Part shown: one piece after another, positions 62,804 through 64,000 of the stretch
How positions within the stretch are numbered: position 1 is the stretch's first letter
How the letters are laid out: each line of letters begins with the position of its first letter
Assembly: GCA_963576565.1 (NCBI GenBank)
Contig: OY755042.1
Coordinates: 4,330,112-4,394,111, forward strand
Reading direction: 5' to 3'
Origin: Aspidapion aeneum
Lineage: Eukaryota; Arthropoda; Insecta; Coleoptera; Brentidae
Length of the DNA: 64,000 nucleotides
The notes under the pieces: model-generated
Databases searched by the model: none
What the model was told of the DNA's origin: nothing
Seen by the model: the letters and a program-made list of their open reading frames with translations, nothing else
Position numbers and translations under genes: made by a program

Positions 62804-64000
62804 CGAACAGTGCAGAATACAAAAAACTCTTTAATGGTATGTAGCGGAGATAAGAAAATAAAAATAAATTATAACAGAAAAAGAATAAGCGCTGAAATAG
62901 AAAAGAGCGTTACACAACAAGAACAACCAACTACATTAAATAGATATTATTAAACCTTAAATATTAACTGATTATGTAATAATCTAATTTACAATTAAAC
63001 AATTTTATAATATAGGTGTGTTGACCTTATAGAAATTCAAAATTTTAAATTCTTAAGCGGTGTTTGGTCATAATTTTAAAGAACAAAGGTTTGCGACAAT
63101 TACATGCAGCGTATCGATTTTTTTTAAAGTTGTTATTTGTGAATTTTTAAAGTGCTGAAAATTTCCAAAATCTCCTCAGTAAGTCTTTTTTGTGTTTGTG
63201 GTTTTTGGAATGAACATTTTAGTTTGCCACAAAATGTTTTATATGGTCATTTTCTGGTATATACTTTTGACAAACAGGTTGTTACAGCTTTAATTTTCTG
63301 TATCATACCTCGATTTATGTTTTATATTATTTTCTGGTTCATCATATAAATATTTTGTAGCGATTATTCTAGTTTTAGGATCTTAATAAATTTAGCGGTT
63401 TATATCCAGTCTAATATTTGTTTTTTTGTGTGTTTAAAAAGGTCTACGAAGAAAATTTGGATGAAATTGAAGTTTATTAAGAAATCTGAATAGTTAAAAC
63501 GGCCGTGAAAAAAGAAAACCAGAAAAAGAACACTTCTCTCTTTTGCCTTCGGTGTACTTTTGAAGAACGAAATTCTAAGATTTTGATGGCTTCTCTTTCA
63601 AAACAGAAAATCACAAGAACATAGCAAAATGGTGAAGACCAGAAACATTTTATTTATTTTTCCGTTATCCCCAATATCCTGACATTCAAAAAAGTTATTG
63701 CAGTGCTTATGTTAAAGTCATCGTTCCATCGAAATTTAGATTATTTTCATAAATGATAAGTGACAGTTATGATTGAAGAACAGGAATAATTTAGGCGCCA
63801 ACCCAGCAAAAATCAAACTTGATTCTATGATGATATTTGGCACGTTAAATGCTAAAAAACCATCTTAAACAATCTTAATTAATTCACCAAATTTTCTCAT
63901 TGTTGTCTATACCTAATTAAATGAAGAAGTTAATACTTACTGGTCCTAGGATCCACTGTTTTACCCCTAAAAACCCGCTAAGCTGGAACTTTCTTATTTT
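62804..64000. other. AT-rich end of window, no gene recognised
   Basis: No coding frame of note. A minus-strand splice-donor-like CCA|GTAAGT lies at about 63934-63942, next to a short open stretch, which could be an exon edge of a neighbouring gene; too little to call. Confidence 0.35.

Overview
The window looks like nuclear DNA from an insect, most likely a beetle (inferred from a CYP9-type cytochrome P450 and from the repeat content). It is AT-rich and intron-rich, with multi-kilobase introns packed with transposon remains. I recognise two host genes, both on the + strand, assembled by splice sites and reading phase rather than by long ORFs.

(1) 1467-7703: the last four coding exons of a CYP3-clan (CYP9-like) P450. 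The 5' exons lie upstream of the window. The exons carry the I-helix, the K-helix ExxR, the PERF motif and the haem-binding Cys loop; all introns are phase 1.

(2) 11850-61905: a complete transformer-2 (tra2) gene, an RS-RRM-RS splicing regulator. Eight coding exons total 786 nt (261 codons plus stop), spread over 50 kb. The encoded order is a 5-residue start exon, the first RS domain (exons 2 to 4), the RRM (exons 4 and 5), the [14 protein letters not shown] linker, a 33-nt micro-exon, the second RS domain, and a last exon giving only the final residues before the stop.

Nearly everything else is mobile DNA sitting in the introns. 0-7.7 kb (P450): RTE-like LINE scrap, hAT MITE, Tigger/pogo-like remnant, short palindromic MITE, Penelope GIY-YIG remnant between 85-bp inverted repeats. 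7.7-11.6 kb (between the genes): direct repeats and three TIR elements nested one in another. 11.9-26.6 kb (tra2 intron 1): nested hAT MITEs with exact 8-bp target duplications, a LINE split by a hairpin-ended repeat, an 875-bp TIR element, mariner, 130-bp tandem arrays, inverted 740-bp repeats. 26.7-40 kb: fold-back elements, LINE scraps, a second 875-bp-type copy, a 610-bp TIR element. 40.5-44.5 kb: about 24 tandem copies of a ~150-bp hairpin monomer enclosed by inverted termini. 45.6-50.5 kb: a composite palindromic repeat, a Penelope-like element with inverted pLTRs and a 12-bp target duplication, and a 259-bp duplication. 51.6-54 kb: mariner broken by a long-TIR element with 9-bp duplications. 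54.2-57.3 kb: fold-back invaded twice, once by hAT. 58-61.8 kb: a degenerate Crypton-like tyrosine recombinase gene with TTTCCGCACGC palindrome modules on either side. 62.5-62.8 kb: a BEL/Pao integrase scrap.

The most unusual items are the tyrosine-recombinase locus with its repeated palindrome modules, the TIR-enclosed tandem array, the Russian-doll insertions, and the inverted repeat pairs that bracket tra2 exons.
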